DNA of 32,822 nt from Pseudomonadota bacterium. GTDB lineage: Bacteria; Pseudomonadota; Gammaproteobacteria; Acidiferrobacterales; Acidiferrobacteraceae. Position numbers and translations under genes: made by a program. The DNA lies in contig JAJYDN010000025.1 in NCBI GenBank assembly GCA_021777535.1, positions 1 to 32,822 of the forward strand, in the 5' to 3' direction. Below are positions 24,837 to 32,822 of the stretch, piece by piece; within the stretch, counting starts at the first letter, position 1; every line of letters starts with the position of its first letter. Below the pieces are notes generated by a model. It saw nothing but the letters and a program-made list of their open reading frames with translations. It did not search any database and had not been told where the DNA came from.

Positions 24837-25841
24837 ATGCAATCTTCGGCAGCAGAGTTTCTCAAGCCACGGAATGTCGGCGTGCAGACGCTGAGCCAGA
24901 CGCGCGCGCGCATTACGCTGGAGCCCCTCGAGCGGGGATTCGGGCATACCCTGGGCAACGCCTTGCGACGCATCCTGCTGTCTTCGATGCCCGGTTGCGC
25001 GGTCACCGAGGCGCGTATCGAGGGCGTCCTGCATGAGTATTCGACGATCGAGGGCGTGCAGGAAGACGTCATCGACATCCTGCTGAACCTGAAGGGTTTG
25101 GCGATGCGCATGGAAGGGCGCGGTGAGTCGCGGCTGATGCTGGAAAAGAAGGGTCCGGGCGTGGTGACTGCGGCCGACATCCAGTCAGACCAGAGCGTGG
25201 AAGTGGTCAACGGAGACCATGTCATCGCGACGCTGACGCGCGCGGTGACGCTCAAGATGGAACTTACGGTGGCGGCGGGGCGCGGATATGAACCCGTTCC
25301 GGTGCGGGCGGTAGACGAAGAGCGGCCGATCGGCAGCATGCAGATCGACGCCTCTTTCAGTCCGATCCGGCGTGTGTCCTACACGGTGGAGAATGCCCGT
25401 GTCGAGCAGCGCACCGATCTGGACAAGCTCGTTCTCGACATCGAGACCAATGGGGCCATTGACCCGGAGGCGGCCGTGCGCCGCGCAGCGAACATTCTGC
25501 GCGACCAGATGGCGGTGTTCGTGGACCTCGAGAGCAAGGGTACCGAGTTGCGGGAGGAGGTCGAGCCCGACATCAATCCGATTCTGCTGCGGCCGGTGGA
25601 CGATCTGGAACTGACCGTGCGTTCGGCGAACTGTCTCAAGGCCGAAAACATATTCTTCATCGGCGATCTCGTACAGAAAAGCGAGATGGAGTTGCTGAAG
25701 ACGCCGAACCTGGGCAAGAAGTCGCTTACGGAAATCAAGGACGTGCTCGCCTCGCACGAGCTCTCCTTGGATATGAAACTGGAAAACTGGCCGCCGCCGT
25801 CGCTTCGCAACCGGATTCCGGGCGACAACGTGGACCGCTGA
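24837..25841 (+). CDS. rpoA: DNA-directed RNA polymerase alpha subunit
   Basis: RpoA (334 aa, E. coli 329) dimerises to scaffold RNA polymerase assembly. Its C-terminal domain binds UP elements and activators. The N-terminal domain begins with the assembly segment [20 protein letters not shown] (about 28-47). The C-terminal domain holds [20 protein letters not shown], including the DNA-binding arginine equal to E. coli R265, and the [17 protein letters not shown] helix. The ATG at 24837 lies 18 nt after rpsD, with GGGGCGGGAC before it. Confidence 0.98.
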   Translation: MQSSAAEFLKPRNVGVQTLSQTRARITLEPLERGFGHTLGNALRRILLSSMPGCAVTEARIEGVLHEYSTIEGVQEDVIDILLNLKGLAMRMEGRGESRLMLEKKGPGVVTAADIQSDQSVEVVNGDHVIATLTRAVTLKMELTVAAGRGYEPVPVRAVDEERPIGSMQIDASFSPIRRVSYTVENARVEQRTDLDKLVLDIETNGAIDPEAAVRRAANILRDQMAVFVDLESKGTELREEVEPDINPILLRPVDDLELTVRSANCLKAENIFFIGDLVQKSEMELLKTPNLGKKSLTEIKDVLASHELSLDMKLENWPPPSLRNRIPGDNVDR

Positions 25842-25861
25842 GAGAAAGAGAGGAAACGTCC

Positions 25862-26260
25862 ATGCGGCATCGCAATAGTGGTCGGAAATTCGGGATGACG
25901 AGCAGTCACCGCCAGGCCATGTTCAAGAATATGGCGGTATCCCTGTTCCGGCATGAACAGATCGTCACGACCGTGCAGCGCGCCAAGGAGTTGCGGCGGG
26001 TGGCGGAACCGCTGATTACGCTGGCCAAGGAAGCCAATGTCGCCAATCGGCGCATTGCGTTTGCGCGGCTGCGGGATCGCGAGGTGGTGACCAAGTTGTT
26101 TGATGAGCTTGGCGTGCGCTACAGGAATCGTCCGGGTGGATATCTGCGCATCCTGAAGATGGGGCTGCGTGCCGGCGACACCGCGACGATGGCGGTGGTG
26201 CAGCTTATGGATCGGCCCGAGGCAGGCGCCGAAGCGGCCGAGGGTAAACCGGAAGCCTAG
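25862..26260 (+). CDS. rplQ: 50S ribosomal protein L17
   Basis: L17 (132 aa, E. coli 127) lies near the tunnel exit on the 50S surface. It begins [24 protein letters not shown] (in parts), with the [25 protein letters not shown] core. The C-terminal tail [14 protein letters not shown] is acidic and variable. GAGAGGAAACG precedes the ATG at 25862. It is the last gene of the ribosomal array and is followed by a strong terminator. Confidence 0.98.
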   Translation: MRHRNSGRKFGMTSSHRQAMFKNMAVSLFRHEQIVTTVQRAKELRRVAEPLITLAKEANVANRRIAFARLRDREVVTKLFDELGVRYRNRPGGYLRILKMGLRAGDTATMAVVQLMDRPEAGAEAAEGKPEA

Positions 26261-26281
26261 GCAAGAAACGTTCAGCATCCT

Positions 26282-26320
26282 GGGCGGATGGGCACTATGC
26301 GGCCATCCGCCCCTTTTTTT
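26282..26320 (+). terminator. Strong intrinsic terminator after rplQ
   Basis: GGGCGGATGG (26282-26291) and CCATCCGCCC (26303-26312) form a perfect 10-bp GC-rich stem around an 11-nt loop. One C and then seven T residues (26314-26320) follow. It is a textbook Rho-independent terminator 21 nt after the rplQ stop and closes the whole ribosomal cluster. The remaining 127 nt up to the next gene show only a short CCGCC/GGCGG hairpin with a GTAA loop (26372-26385) and no clear promoter. Confidence 0.95.
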
Positions 26321-26447
26321 GTCTCCCTCTTCCTGCATCCCGGTCCCTTTTTGATGGCAGTTGTGACGGCCCCGCCGTAAGGCGGATTGGCCGGGCCCGC
26401 TTGCGCGCGCCAAATGGCAGGGTGCGTTTGGGCGACGAGGCGGCACG

Positions 26448-27566
26448 ATGGTGGCGTTGGCAAGGGATGCCCGGGTGCTGGTCGTGCGGTTGGGCGGCAT
26501 CCGGGACGTAATCATGGTTGGGCCTGCCGTGCGGGCACTGAGAAACCGGTGTCCGGCGGCGTGGATTGGTCTGTGGGTGTCGGCGGCCGGGCAGGCGGTG
26601 GCGCGGTGCCTGCCGGGGGTCGACGAGATTCTGGTGGGAACCGAGTCGCGCATAGAGGGTGCGGACGGGGCTGCGGCCGCCGAGGACGCGCAGGCAGCCT
26701 TGGCGGCGCGCGAGTTTGCGGCGGCCTTCATTTGCACCAACGCGGGAGAGACGCCGTATGGGTCCGCGTTCGCGGCCTATGCTGCGGGTATTCCAGTGCG
26801 CGTGGGGCAGTCAGGGGAGTTCGGCGGCGCCCTGCTGACCGAATGGGTCAGGCCCTTTCCGGATGAGGGCCATCCGGTGGACCGGAATCTGCACCTTTTC
26901 GCGCAAGCCGGTATACCGTCCGGATCGCGTGAGGTGCGGCTCACGGTAGCGGCTGCCGCCCATTGGCGGATCCGGGCCCTCTTGTGCAACAGCGGTGTGC
27001 AGGGTCCGTTCGTGGCGGTCGCGCCTGGCGGCACATGCGAGGCGCGCCGCTATCGGGTGGAGAGCTATGTGCGGGTCTTGCGGCTGCTAAGGGCGCAAGG
27101 TCTGGCGGCCGTTGTGGTGGGGGGCGCAGGCGACAGCGCGCTCGGGACCTTCCTTGCCGCCGCGGTACCCGGCACGGTTTCCTTGTGCGGGCGGCTTGCG
27201 TTCCCCGAGATCGTGGCCCTTCTCGGGCGTGCCGGCGCCTTTCTCGGCCAGAACACGGGCCTCATGTATGTTGCTTACGCGTTGTCGCGGCCGATGGTGG
27301 TTCTCTATGCCGGAACCGAATGTCCGCCGCAATGGCTCTGCCGCGCAAGCCAGGTGACGCTTCTGGCGAGAGCGGTTCCCTGCGTGCCCTGCTATGGGCT
27401 CACCTGTGCGCGCGGGCAGGCCTGTCTTGCCATCGATGCCGTGGAAGTGGCCGCTGCCGTGATGGCGCGGACCGAAGGCCTCCGCCGGCCGGTGCGGACT
27501 CACCTGCGCCGCGTGCCGGCCAGCGGGGGCGTGTTTTGCGCTTCGCGCCACCGCCTAGGCGAATGA
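26448..27566 (+). CDS. Glycosyltransferase family 9 (heptosyltransferase-like) protein
   Basis: The protein (372 aa) has the two-Rossmann-fold layout of GT9 enzymes, such as the ADP-heptose:LPS transferases WaaC and WaaF that act in the cytoplasm on inner-core lipopolysaccharide. The N-terminal motif VVRLGGIRDVI (12-22) has the catalytic-type Asp at 20, but Arg stands where Gly is usual before it. The C-terminal half has APGGTCEARRYRVESY (192-207) and GAFLGQNTGLMYVAYALSRP (263-282), with QNTG where GNDSG is usual. A cysteine cluster (C312, C315, C320, C326) is typical of some family members. GAGG (26437-26440) lies 7 nt before the ATG. The donor sugar and acceptor cannot be told. The last 12 bp overlap the pirin gene tail to tail. 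Confidence 0.8.
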   Translation: MVALARDARVLVVRLGGIRDVIMVGPAVRALRNRCPAAWIGLWVSAAGQAVARCLPGVDEILVGTESRIEGADGAAAAEDAQAALAAREFAAAFICTNAGETPYGSAFAAYAAGIPVRVGQSGEFGGALLTEWVRPFPDEGHPVDRNLHLFAQAGIPSGSREVRLTVAAAAHWRIRALLCNSGVQGPFVAVAPGGTCEARRYRVESYVRVLRLLRAQGLAAVVVGGAGDSALGTFLAAAVPGTVSLCGRLAFPEIVALLGRAGAFLGQNTGLMYVAYALSRPMVVLYAGTECPPQWLCRASQVTLLARAVPCVPCYGLTCARGQACLAIDAVEVAAAVMARTEGLRRPVRTHLRRVPASGGVFCASRHRLGE

Positions 27567-28424
27567 TCCTTCGCGGAAGTCCTGGATCGCCTGGTAGATC
27601 TCCTGTTCGTTGTTCATGACGAAGGGTCCATACTGGGCAATCGGTTCGTTCAGCGGCTGCCCGGCTATGAGTAGTGCCCGGGCATCCGTGGCGGCCGTCA
27701 GTGTGACGCCATCGGCCTGCGGATCATTGCGCAGAATGGCCATGTGCTGGGCCGCCACCGTGTCCTTCCCGATCTGCACGCTGCCGCGATAGACGTAGAC
27801 GAACGCGTTGTGGCCGGCCGCGAGGGTCTGCGCGAACTGTGTCCCCGCCCGCATGTGCACGTCCAGATACAAGGGCGCGGTGGTCTTGCGGTTCACCGCT
27901 CCGCCGACCCCGTGGCTTTCACCCGCGATGACGGTGACGGCGACACCGTCCTCCGTTTCGAAGCGGGGGAGGTCCTCCTGTGCAAAATCCTGGTACCAGG
28001 GGGTGGCCATCTTGTCGCGCGCCGGCAGATTCAGCCACAGCTGGAAGCCCTCCATGACACCCTCCTTTTGCTGAGGGATTTCGGAATGGATGACACCGCG
28101 CCCGGCGGTCATCCATTGCACGCCGCCGCTTTCAAGAAGGCCCTCGTGACCCGCACTGTCGCGGTGACGCATGCGGCCGGCGATCATGTAGGTCACGGTT
28201 TCGAAGCCCCGGTGGGGATGATCCGGAAAACCGGCGATGTAGTCGTCGGGGTCATCGCTGCCGAAGGCATCGAGCATCAGAAATGGATCGAGGCGGCGCT
28301 GGAGTGACTGGCTGAGTACGCGCGTCAATAGGACGCCGGCGCCATCAGAGGTCACTTTGCCCATGACAAGCTGTTCGACCCGCCGGCTGTTGCCAACATG
28401 CTCCTGTTTGCGGATGTCGCTCAT
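27555..28424 (-). CDS. Pirin family protein
   Basis: The protein (289 aa) is a bicupin of the pirin family; members bind Fe(II), and E. coli YhhW and human pirin act as quercetin 2,3-dioxygenases in vitro. The metal ligands are visible as H69, H71, H113 and E115, in FPDHPHRGFETVTYM and GRGVIHSE. The C-terminal cupin and the ending QYGPFVMNNEQEIYQAI are typical. The ATG at 28424 has a strong GAGGAGG just upstream. The gene lies 41 bp downstream of azoR on the same strand, so the two are probably one transcript. The physiological substrate is unknown. Confidence 0.9.
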   Translation of the reverse strand: MSDIRKQEHVGNSRRVEQLVMGKVTSDGAGVLLTRVLSQSLQRRLDPFLMLDAFGSDDPDDYIAGFPDHPHRGFETVTYMIAGRMRHRDSAGHEGLLESGGVQWMTAGRGVIHSEIPQQKEGVMEGFQLWLNLPARDKMATPWYQDFAQEDLPRFETEDGVAVTVIAGESHGVGGAVNRKTTAPLYLDVHMRAGTQFAQTLAAGHNAFVYVYRGSVQIGKDTVAAQHMAILRNDPQADGVTLTAATDARALLIAGQPLNEPIAQYGPFVMNNEQEIYQAIQDFREGSFA

Positions 28425-28465
28425 TTTTGCCTCCTCACGATCGAGGTCTCTATGTTCCGGCTCCG

Positions 28466-29065
28466 TCAGCCGAGTGCTGCGGCGATGTCCGCGTGCGCCT
28501 CGGCAAATCCCTGCTCCGCCGCTTCCGGTCCCATGTTCAGGCCTTCCGCGTAGATGAAGTGGACGGCCGTCATGCCGAGGAAACCGAGCACGGTCTTCAG
28601 GTAGGGCACCTGGCTGTCGGTCTCGGTATTGCGATACCGTCCGCCCCGCGCAAGCCCCGCGTAGACTGTCTTGCCGGTCAGAAGACCCTCTGGACCCTTG
28701 TCTGTGTAGCGGAAGGTCACCCCGTTGCGCGCGATGGCGTCGATCCAGTTCTTAAGCTGCGCCGATACGCCAAAATTGTACATCGGGACCCCGAGGACGA
28801 TGACATCGGCGGCCTGTGCCTCCGCGATCAGCGCATCATCCTGGGCCACCCGCGCGGCCTGCGCCGCGTTGCGCTGTTCGGCGGGCGTCCACAGGGCGCT
28901 CAAAGCCGCTTCGTCGAGGGGTGGATGGGGGTGGGTCGCCAGATTGCGCAGCGTGACATGGGCAGCCGGGTGCGCGGCGCGCAGCCGCGCCACGATGCTG
29001 TCGGCGACACGCGTGGAATTGGCGCCTTCGCGGCGGGCGCTGGCGTTGATCTGCAATATGTGCAT
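28466..29065 (-). CDS. azoR: FMN-dependent NADH:quinone oxidoreductase / azoreductase
   Basis: AzoR enzymes are cytoplasmic flavodoxin-fold homodimers that reduce quinones and azo bonds by two electrons with NAD(P)H. This protein (199 aa, E. coli 201) shows the FMN-binding PMYNF (94-98), the conserved [19 protein letters not shown] (114-132) and the RGG loop (140-142). The frame is open upstream to 29164, but the ATG at 29065 is chosen: AGGAG lies 7 nt upstream and [11 protein letters not shown] matches the family start. Longer forms would run into the divergent promoter region. Its likely operon partner is pirin and its likely regulator the divergent LysR-type gene. Confidence 0.93.
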   Translation of the reverse strand: MHILQINASARREGANSTRVADSIVARLRAAHPAAHVTLRNLATHPHPPLDEAALSALWTPAEQRNAAQAARVAQDDALIAEAQAADVIVLGVPMYNFGVSAQLKNWIDAIARNGVTFRYTDKGPEGLLTGKTVYAGLARGGRYRNTETDSQVPYLKTVLGFLGMTAVHFIYAEGLNMGPEAAEQGFAEAHADIAAALG

Positions 29066-29092
29066 GGCAAGCTCCTGGATGCATTGAGTGGG

Positions 29093-29126
29093 CTTTAGCC
29101 TACTATGTGCCATTGCTGGACTAAAG
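29093..29126. promoter_or_regulatory. CTTTAG / CTAAAG dyad in the azoR-lysR region
   Basis: CTTTAG (29093-29098) and CTAAAG (29121-29126) are perfect inverted halves separated by 22 nt, and adjoining CC and GG add further symmetry with a 1-nt bulge. It sits just upstream of azoR. LysR-type proteins often bind two sites in a divergent region, one for recall and one for activation. Assignment as such a site is inference. Confidence 0.35.
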
Positions 29127-29145
29127 ACACAATAATGGGTATTAT
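29117..29145 (+). promoter_or_regulatory. Candidate lysR promoter
   Basis: TGGACT (29117-29122, 4 of 6) and TATTAT (29140-29145, 5 of 6) are separated by 17 bp. Transcription would start near 29152, only about 4 nt before the lysR ATG at 29156. No convincing promoter was seen for azoR on the opposite strand; the best is CATAGT with a poor -35. Confidence 0.45.
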
Positions 29146-29148
29146 TGT
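29129..29148. promoter_or_regulatory. Perfect 8-bp dyad over the lysR -10 box (operator candidate)
   Basis: ACAATAAT (29129-29136) and ATTATTGT (29141-29148) are perfect inverted repeats around GGGT. The right arm covers most of the predicted -10 box (29140-29145). Such a site would suit autorepression by the LysR-type product together with control of azoR. The centre does not fit the classical T-N11-A spacing (it is T-N10-A), so the binding protein needs testing. Confidence 0.5.
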
Positions 29149-29155
29149 TCCTTGA

Positions 29156-30088
29156 ATGGAACAATATAGCCCCAACGACCTTTTAATCTTCGCGCATGTG
29201 GCGCAAGCCGGCAGTTTCAGCCGCGCCGCCGAGCGGATCGGTCTGCCGAAATCCACCGTATCCCGGCGCATTGCCGTGCTGGAGGATGCCTTGGGCGAGC
29301 GCCTGATCCTGAGGACGACCCGGCGGTTGCGGCTCACGGAATTCGGCCAGGAGATGCTCGAGTATGCCCGCCAGGTCGTTGCCGGCGTCGACGCCGTCAA
29401 GGCACTGAGCGAGCATCGGCAGGTGCGCCCGAGCGGCGCGTTGCGGGTGTCGATGCCAAGCGACTTTGCCCAAATCCTGCTCACCGAAATGCTGGCCGCC
29501 TTTGCGGCCCTGCACCCGGCCATCTCTCTGGAACTCGATCTCTCGCCGCGCCACGTCGATCTGCTCGGCGAGAATTTCGATCTGGCGGTGCGGACCGGCG
29601 CGTTGCCCGATGATTCGCTGCTGGCCGCCCGGCGCCTTGCGCAATTGCCGTGGGGGCTTTACGCAGGACCGGCCTACCTCGCGGATCGCGGGGAGCCGCA
29701 GACCCCGGAGGCGCTCACCAGACACGAATGTCTCACCTTGCTTGGGCGGGACAGGGAACCGATCCCCTGGGTCTTGTGGCGCGGCAAGGAGCGCTACGAA
29801 AGGGCGCCCGGCCGCCTTGCCGGCAACTCGCCCGAACTCATTATGAGTCTCGCTTCCGCCGGTGCGGGTATCGCGGCGGTCCCGGTGTGCTTTGCGGCAC
29901 CCCATGTCCGTGCCGGCCGTCTGCGGCGGGTATTGTCCGCCTGGGCGCCGCCCCCATCGACGGCATGGGCGGTGTTTCCCGGGCGCCGGCTCATGCCCGC
30001 GAAAACGCGGGCCTTCATCGACATGCTGGAGGCGGTGTTTTCGCGGATGGACGCCGATGCGGCCGGGGTGTCTGTCGGTGTGCCCTGA
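29156..30088 (+). CDS. LysR-type transcriptional regulator
   Basis: The protein (310 aa) has an N-terminal winged helix-turn-helix (about 6-63, with [21 protein letters not shown] as recognition region) and a LysR substrate-binding domain (about 90-295). It most resembles the CrgA/PecT-like subfamily in layout. It is divergent from azoR-pirin, the usual arrangement for a regulator and its target. The start is fixed: the in-frame codon just before the ATG (29153-29155) is a TGA stop, and the helix-turn-helix begins at once. No Shine-Dalgarno precedes it, and the candidate promoter would give a leader of only a few nt. The co-inducer is unknown; a quinone or phenolic is a guess from the neighbours. 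Confidence 0.93.
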   Translation: MEQYSPNDLLIFAHVAQAGSFSRAAERIGLPKSTVSRRIAVLEDALGERLILRTTRRLRLTEFGQEMLEYARQVVAGVDAVKALSEHRQVRPSGALRVSMPSDFAQILLTEMLAAFAALHPAISLELDLSPRHVDLLGENFDLAVRTGALPDDSLLAARRLAQLPWGLYAGPAYLADRGEPQTPEALTRHECLTLLGRDREPIPWVLWRGKERYERAPGRLAGNSPELIMSLASAGAGIAAVPVCFAAPHVRAGRLRRVLSAWAPPPSTAWAVFPGRRLMPAKTRAFIDMLEAVFSRMDADAAGVSVGVP

Positions 30089-30126
30089 CGGGCAGGCCCT
30101 GGCCGCCTGTGCCGGTGTCCGTCAGG
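30084..30126. other. Long-loop inverted repeat after lysR
   Basis: CCTGACGG (30084-30091) and CCGTCAGG (30119-30126) are perfect inverted repeats with a 27-nt loop; the left arm includes the lysR stop codon. No T-run follows. The rest of the 175-bp convergent gap holds only GC-rich short repeats, including GCGCGC-TTT-GCGCGC next to the stop of the following gene. No clear intrinsic terminator is visible for either gene. Confidence 0.3.
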
Positions 30127-30263
30127 CATCCAGCGGCGGCCCGGCACCGGAAAGCGCGATTCCCCTGTCTTGAGTATCCGGAAAACGCCGTTTCGCGGTC
30201 AGGCACCGCCCCGCGCGGCGCCTGCCTCTGGGGCCTCGCACGGCGCGCTTTGCGCGCGAGCCT

Positions 30264-32822
30264 CTAGGCCATCACGGCGTCGCGTTCTACCAGACGGCGG
30301 ATCTGCTCCTGGTCTACGGGCTTGCTGAAGAGGAAGCCCTGCGCTTCGTCACAACCCTGGGCTTCGAGGAAGTCCAGTTGCGCGCGGGTCTCGACGCCCT
30401 CGGCGACGACTCTGAGATCCATGGTGTGGCCAAGTGAGATGATCGCTGCCGCGATTGCCCGGTCGCCCGGGTTCTCGGGGACATCCTGCATCAGGGACCG
30501 GTCTATTTTCAGGGTATCCACGGGCAGCCTTTTTAACTGGCTCAACGAGGAGTAACCAGTACCGAAGTCGTCGATGGCGATATGTACCCCCAGAGCCCGG
30601 AGTTGCCGCAGGGTTTCGACGCTGCGTTCGGTCGTGTAGAGCGTGCGTTCGGTTATCTCGATCTCCAGGCGGAGCTCGCCCGGACACAAGCCAAGCTCCT
30701 TCATCGTCGCCTGTACGGTGCCGGCCAGATCGCCATCCAGAATCTGGCGTCCCGACAGGTTGATGGCGACCCTGAGGTGCGGCTGGCCCGCGCGCCAGGC
30801 CGCCGCCTGCGCACAGGCTTCGTGCAGAACCCAGTCGCCAATGGGATCGATGAGCCCCGTCTCCTCGGCCACTGACAGGAACATATCCGGATTGACCAGG
30901 CCTCTTTCCGGGTGCTGCCAGCGCAAAAGCGCCTCTACGCCTGCGATCTTCCCGGTTTTGATGTCCAGAAAGGGCTGATAATGGAGAACAAACTGTTTTT
31001 TTGCGAGGGCCTGGCGCAGCGCGTTTTCGAGGGCCAGATGCTCGAGCGCCCTGCTCGTGAGTTCCTTGGTGTAGAACTCGTAGGTATGCCGTCCCCGGTC
31101 CTTTGCCTGGTACATGGCGGCGTCTGCGGTCTTGGCCAGATCATCGGCCGTGCCTGCGTCATCCGGAAAGATGCTGATGCCGATACTGGGAGATGTCACC
31201 ACCTCACGGTCATCGATCGTGATCGGCTTGCGAAACGCCTCGAGAATCTTGTTGGCGAGAATGGCGGCATCCTCCGGGTGCGCAATGTCATCGAGGATGA
31301 TGGTGAATTCGTCACCGCCGAGCCTTGCCACGCTGTCTTCCGCCCGCACGCATCTTTTGAGGCGCGCCCCCACCACCTGCAACAGTTTGTCTCCTGCAAT
31401 ATGGCCCAGCGTATCGTTGATGCGCTTGAAGTGATCGAGATCGAGGAAAAGAAGTGCCACTTTGTGTGTATGCCGCTTGGCGCGCTGGAGCGCCTGTTCG
31501 AGAGTGGCGGCGAATGCGAGCCGGTTGGGCAAGCCCGTCAGGGCATCGTGATGAGCGAGCTGCCGCAGCTGTTCCTCGGCCTTTTTGATGAGGCTTATAT
31601 CGGACAAAACCGCGACATAGTTCGTGATATGGCCCTGGTCGTCCTTTACGACGCTGATGTTCTCCCAGGCCGGGAACATTTCCCCGTTCTTCCGGCGGTT
31701 CCAGATTTCCCCCTGCCATTGGCCGTCCCGCTCGAGCGTCTCCCAGAGAGACTGGTAAAACGCCGCATCGTGCTGTCCGGATTTCTGCAGGCGCGGATTT
31801 TTGCCCACCACTTCTTCTGCCGTGAACCCGGTAATGGTCGTGTAGGCCCGGTTCACGGCAACAATGTTCCGGTTGGCGTCCGTAATCAGGATCGCCTCTA
31901 TGGTGCCATCGAAGACCGTGGCGGCCTGCCGCAGTTGCCGTTCGGTTCGTTTGCGCTCACTGATATCGACAAAGGTTGTGACCGATCCGACCACCGTTCC
32001 GTTGCGCCGTATGGGATGGGAGCGGTATTCCACATCGAACGACGAGTTGTCACGGCGCCATAGGCGATCGTTATCCGAGTAAAAGTCCTTGTCTTCGAGG
32101 AACGCCTGAACCATGGGGCAGTGGTCTTCGCGGCAGGTGGTGCCATCGGGCATGGCATGATGGATGAGGGCGTGGATGGGTTTGCCGATCAGCTCACCGG
32201 CGGTGTCGTAACCGAGCAGGTGCAGCCCCGCCGGGTTGATGAATATGCAGTTGCCGCGCTTGTCGACACCAAATACCCCTTCAGCGACGGACTCGATGAG
32301 GAGGCGGAACCGTTCTTCGCTTTGCCGAAGCGCCTCTTCAATGGCCCGGCGCTCCGTGATGTCGGTAAATGTCACGACTGCTCCGGCGATCTTCCGGTTC
32401 TTCAGGATCGGGCGGGAGTGGTACGAAACCGCGAAGCTCGTGCCATCCCCGCGCCAAAAGACCTCGTCGTCGACGACATAATCGCGGCCCTCGCGGAAGG
32501 CCCGCTGTATGCGGCATTCCCCGTCGGGCAAGGGTGTCCCGTCTGCGTGGCTGTGGTGCAAGATGGCGTGCAGATTCTTTCCGAGAAGGTCATGCGCATC
32601 GGTGTAGCGCAGCAGGCGCAGGGCCTCCGGATTCAGGAAGGTGCAGTTTCCATCCACGTCCATGCCATAGACACCCTCCCCGACCGAGTCGAGGATCATA
32701 CGCACCCGAGCCCGCGCCTCGCGCAAGGCGGTGATGTCACGGGATACGACGATCACGGCCTCGACATGGCCTTGCGCATCGAACTCAGGGACGAGCCGTG
32801 CCTGAAAAAAGCGTTCCTTGCC
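30264..32822 (-). CDS. Multi-PAS GGDEF-EAL cyclic-di-GMP enzyme (5' end outside window)
   Basis: The visible 852 residues are the C-terminal part of a larger protein; the frame stays open to the window edge. Domains in order: the tail of a PAS domain (1-33), PAS (about 40-158), PAS (168-290), PAS (298-412), GGDEF (about 418-580) and EAL (about 595-845). The diguanylate cyclase motif GGDEF (502-506) and the inhibitory RxxD site, RAED (493-496), are intact. The phosphodiesterase motifs EALLRW (630-635), DDFGTGYSS and VVAEGVET are also intact, so both activities are possible. The second and third PAS domains are similar and share an HH-x12-C motif at the same spacing. No transmembrane segment is visible in this part. 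It is convergent with lysR. Confidence 0.95.
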   Translation of the reverse strand, partial: GKERFFQARLVPEFDAQGHVEAVIVVSRDITALREARARVRMILDSVGEGVYGMDVDGNCTFLNPEALRLLRYTDAHDLLGKNLHAILHHSHADGTPLPDGECRIQRAFREGRDYVVDDEVFWRGDGTSFAVSYHSRPILKNRKIAGAVVTFTDITERRAIEEALRQSEERFRLLIESVAEGVFGVDKRGNCIFINPAGLHLLGYDTAGELIGKPIHALIHHAMPDGTTCREDHCPMVQAFLEDKDFYSDNDRLWRRDNSSFDVEYRSHPIRRNGTVVGSVTTFVDISERKRTERQLRQAATVFDGTIEAILITDANRNIVAVNRAYTTITGFTAEEVVGKNPRLQKSGQHDAAFYQSLWETLERDGQWQGEIWNRRKNGEMFPAWENISVVKDDQGHITNYVAVLSDISLIKKAEEQLRQLAHHDALTGLPNRLAFAATLEQALQRAKRHTHKVALLFLDLDHFKRINDTLGHIAGDKLLQVVGARLKRCVRAEDSVARLGGDEFTIILDDIAHPEDAAILANKILEAFRKPITIDDREVVTSPSIGISIFPDDAGTADDLAKTADAAMYQAKDRGRHTYEFYTKELTSRALEHLALENALRQALAKKQFVLHYQPFLDIKTGKIAGVEALLRWQHPERGLVNPDMFLSVAEETGLIDPIGDWVLHEACAQAAAWRAGQPHLRVAINLSGRQILDGDLAGTVQATMKELGLCPGELRLEIEITERTLYTTERSVETLRQLRALGVHIAIDDFGTGYSSLSQLKRLPVDTLKIDRSLMQDVPENPGDRAIAAAIISLGHTMDLRVVAEGVETRAQLDFLEAQGCDEAQGFLFSKPVDQEQIRRLVERDAVMA

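Noticed and set aside
29066-29164. A 33-residue N-terminal extension of AzoR
   Set aside because: It would cover the divergent promoter region and the lysR start, has no family match and lacks a ribosome binding site; the ATG at 29065 has AGGAG.
30089-30263. A small gene or RNA between lysR and the GGDEF-EAL gene
   Set aside because: The 175-bp gap holds only short GC-rich inverted repeats and no open frame with a start and ribosome binding site that resembles a protein.

Overview
The window is a 32.8-kb piece of a high-GC proteobacterial chromosome. Gene order and protein sequences point to a gammaproteobacterium: rpoB and rpoC are followed by fused str, S10, spc and alpha clusters, secY is directly followed by rpmJ and rpsM with no infA, adk or map between them, and RpoB, RpoC, RpoA and the ribosomal proteins closely resemble Escherichia coli. 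It is not an enteric, because tuf runs straight into rpsJ and S4 keeps a four-cysteine zinc site. Genus and species cannot be told from the sequence alone.

Region 1 (1-26320) is housekeeping and entirely on the + strand. It carries rpoB-rpoC, then rpsL-rpsG-fusA-tuf, then rpsJ-rplC-rplD-rplW-rplB-rpsS-rplV-rpsC-rplP-rpmC-rpsQ, then rplN-rplX-rplE-rpsN-rpsH-rplF-rplR-rpsE-rpmD-rplO-secY-rpmJ, then rpsM-rpsK-rpsD-rpoA-rplQ. Most genes overlap by 1-4 nt or lie under 30 nt apart. The larger gaps hold the visible signals: a near-consensus promoter inside a hairpin before rpsL, a terminator-like hairpin between rpsL and rpsG, an extended -10 promoter before rplN, a weaker candidate before rpsM, and one strong intrinsic terminator after rplQ. 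The genes supply the RNA polymerase core (beta, beta', alpha), two elongation factors, 27 ribosomal proteins and the translocon channel SecY.

Region 2 (26448-30088) is accessory. A glycosyltransferase family 9 gene (+) overlaps the 3' end of a pirin gene (-). The pirin gene sits directly downstream of an azoR-type FMN quinone reductase/azoreductase gene, and that pair is divergent from a LysR-type regulator gene. The 90-bp divergent region holds a perfect dyad over the likely lysR -10 box, and lysR may be translated from a leaderless mRNA. This looks like a small quinone or electrophile response module.

Region 3 (30264 to the right edge, - strand) is the C-terminal part of a large multi-PAS GGDEF-EAL cyclic-di-GMP enzyme whose N-terminus lies outside the window.

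No mobile element, CRISPR array, tRNA, rRNA or phage gene was seen. No gene-free stretch exceeds 300 bases. I found no convincing new multi-gene system; the points worth a second look are regulatory details and a few protein oddities.
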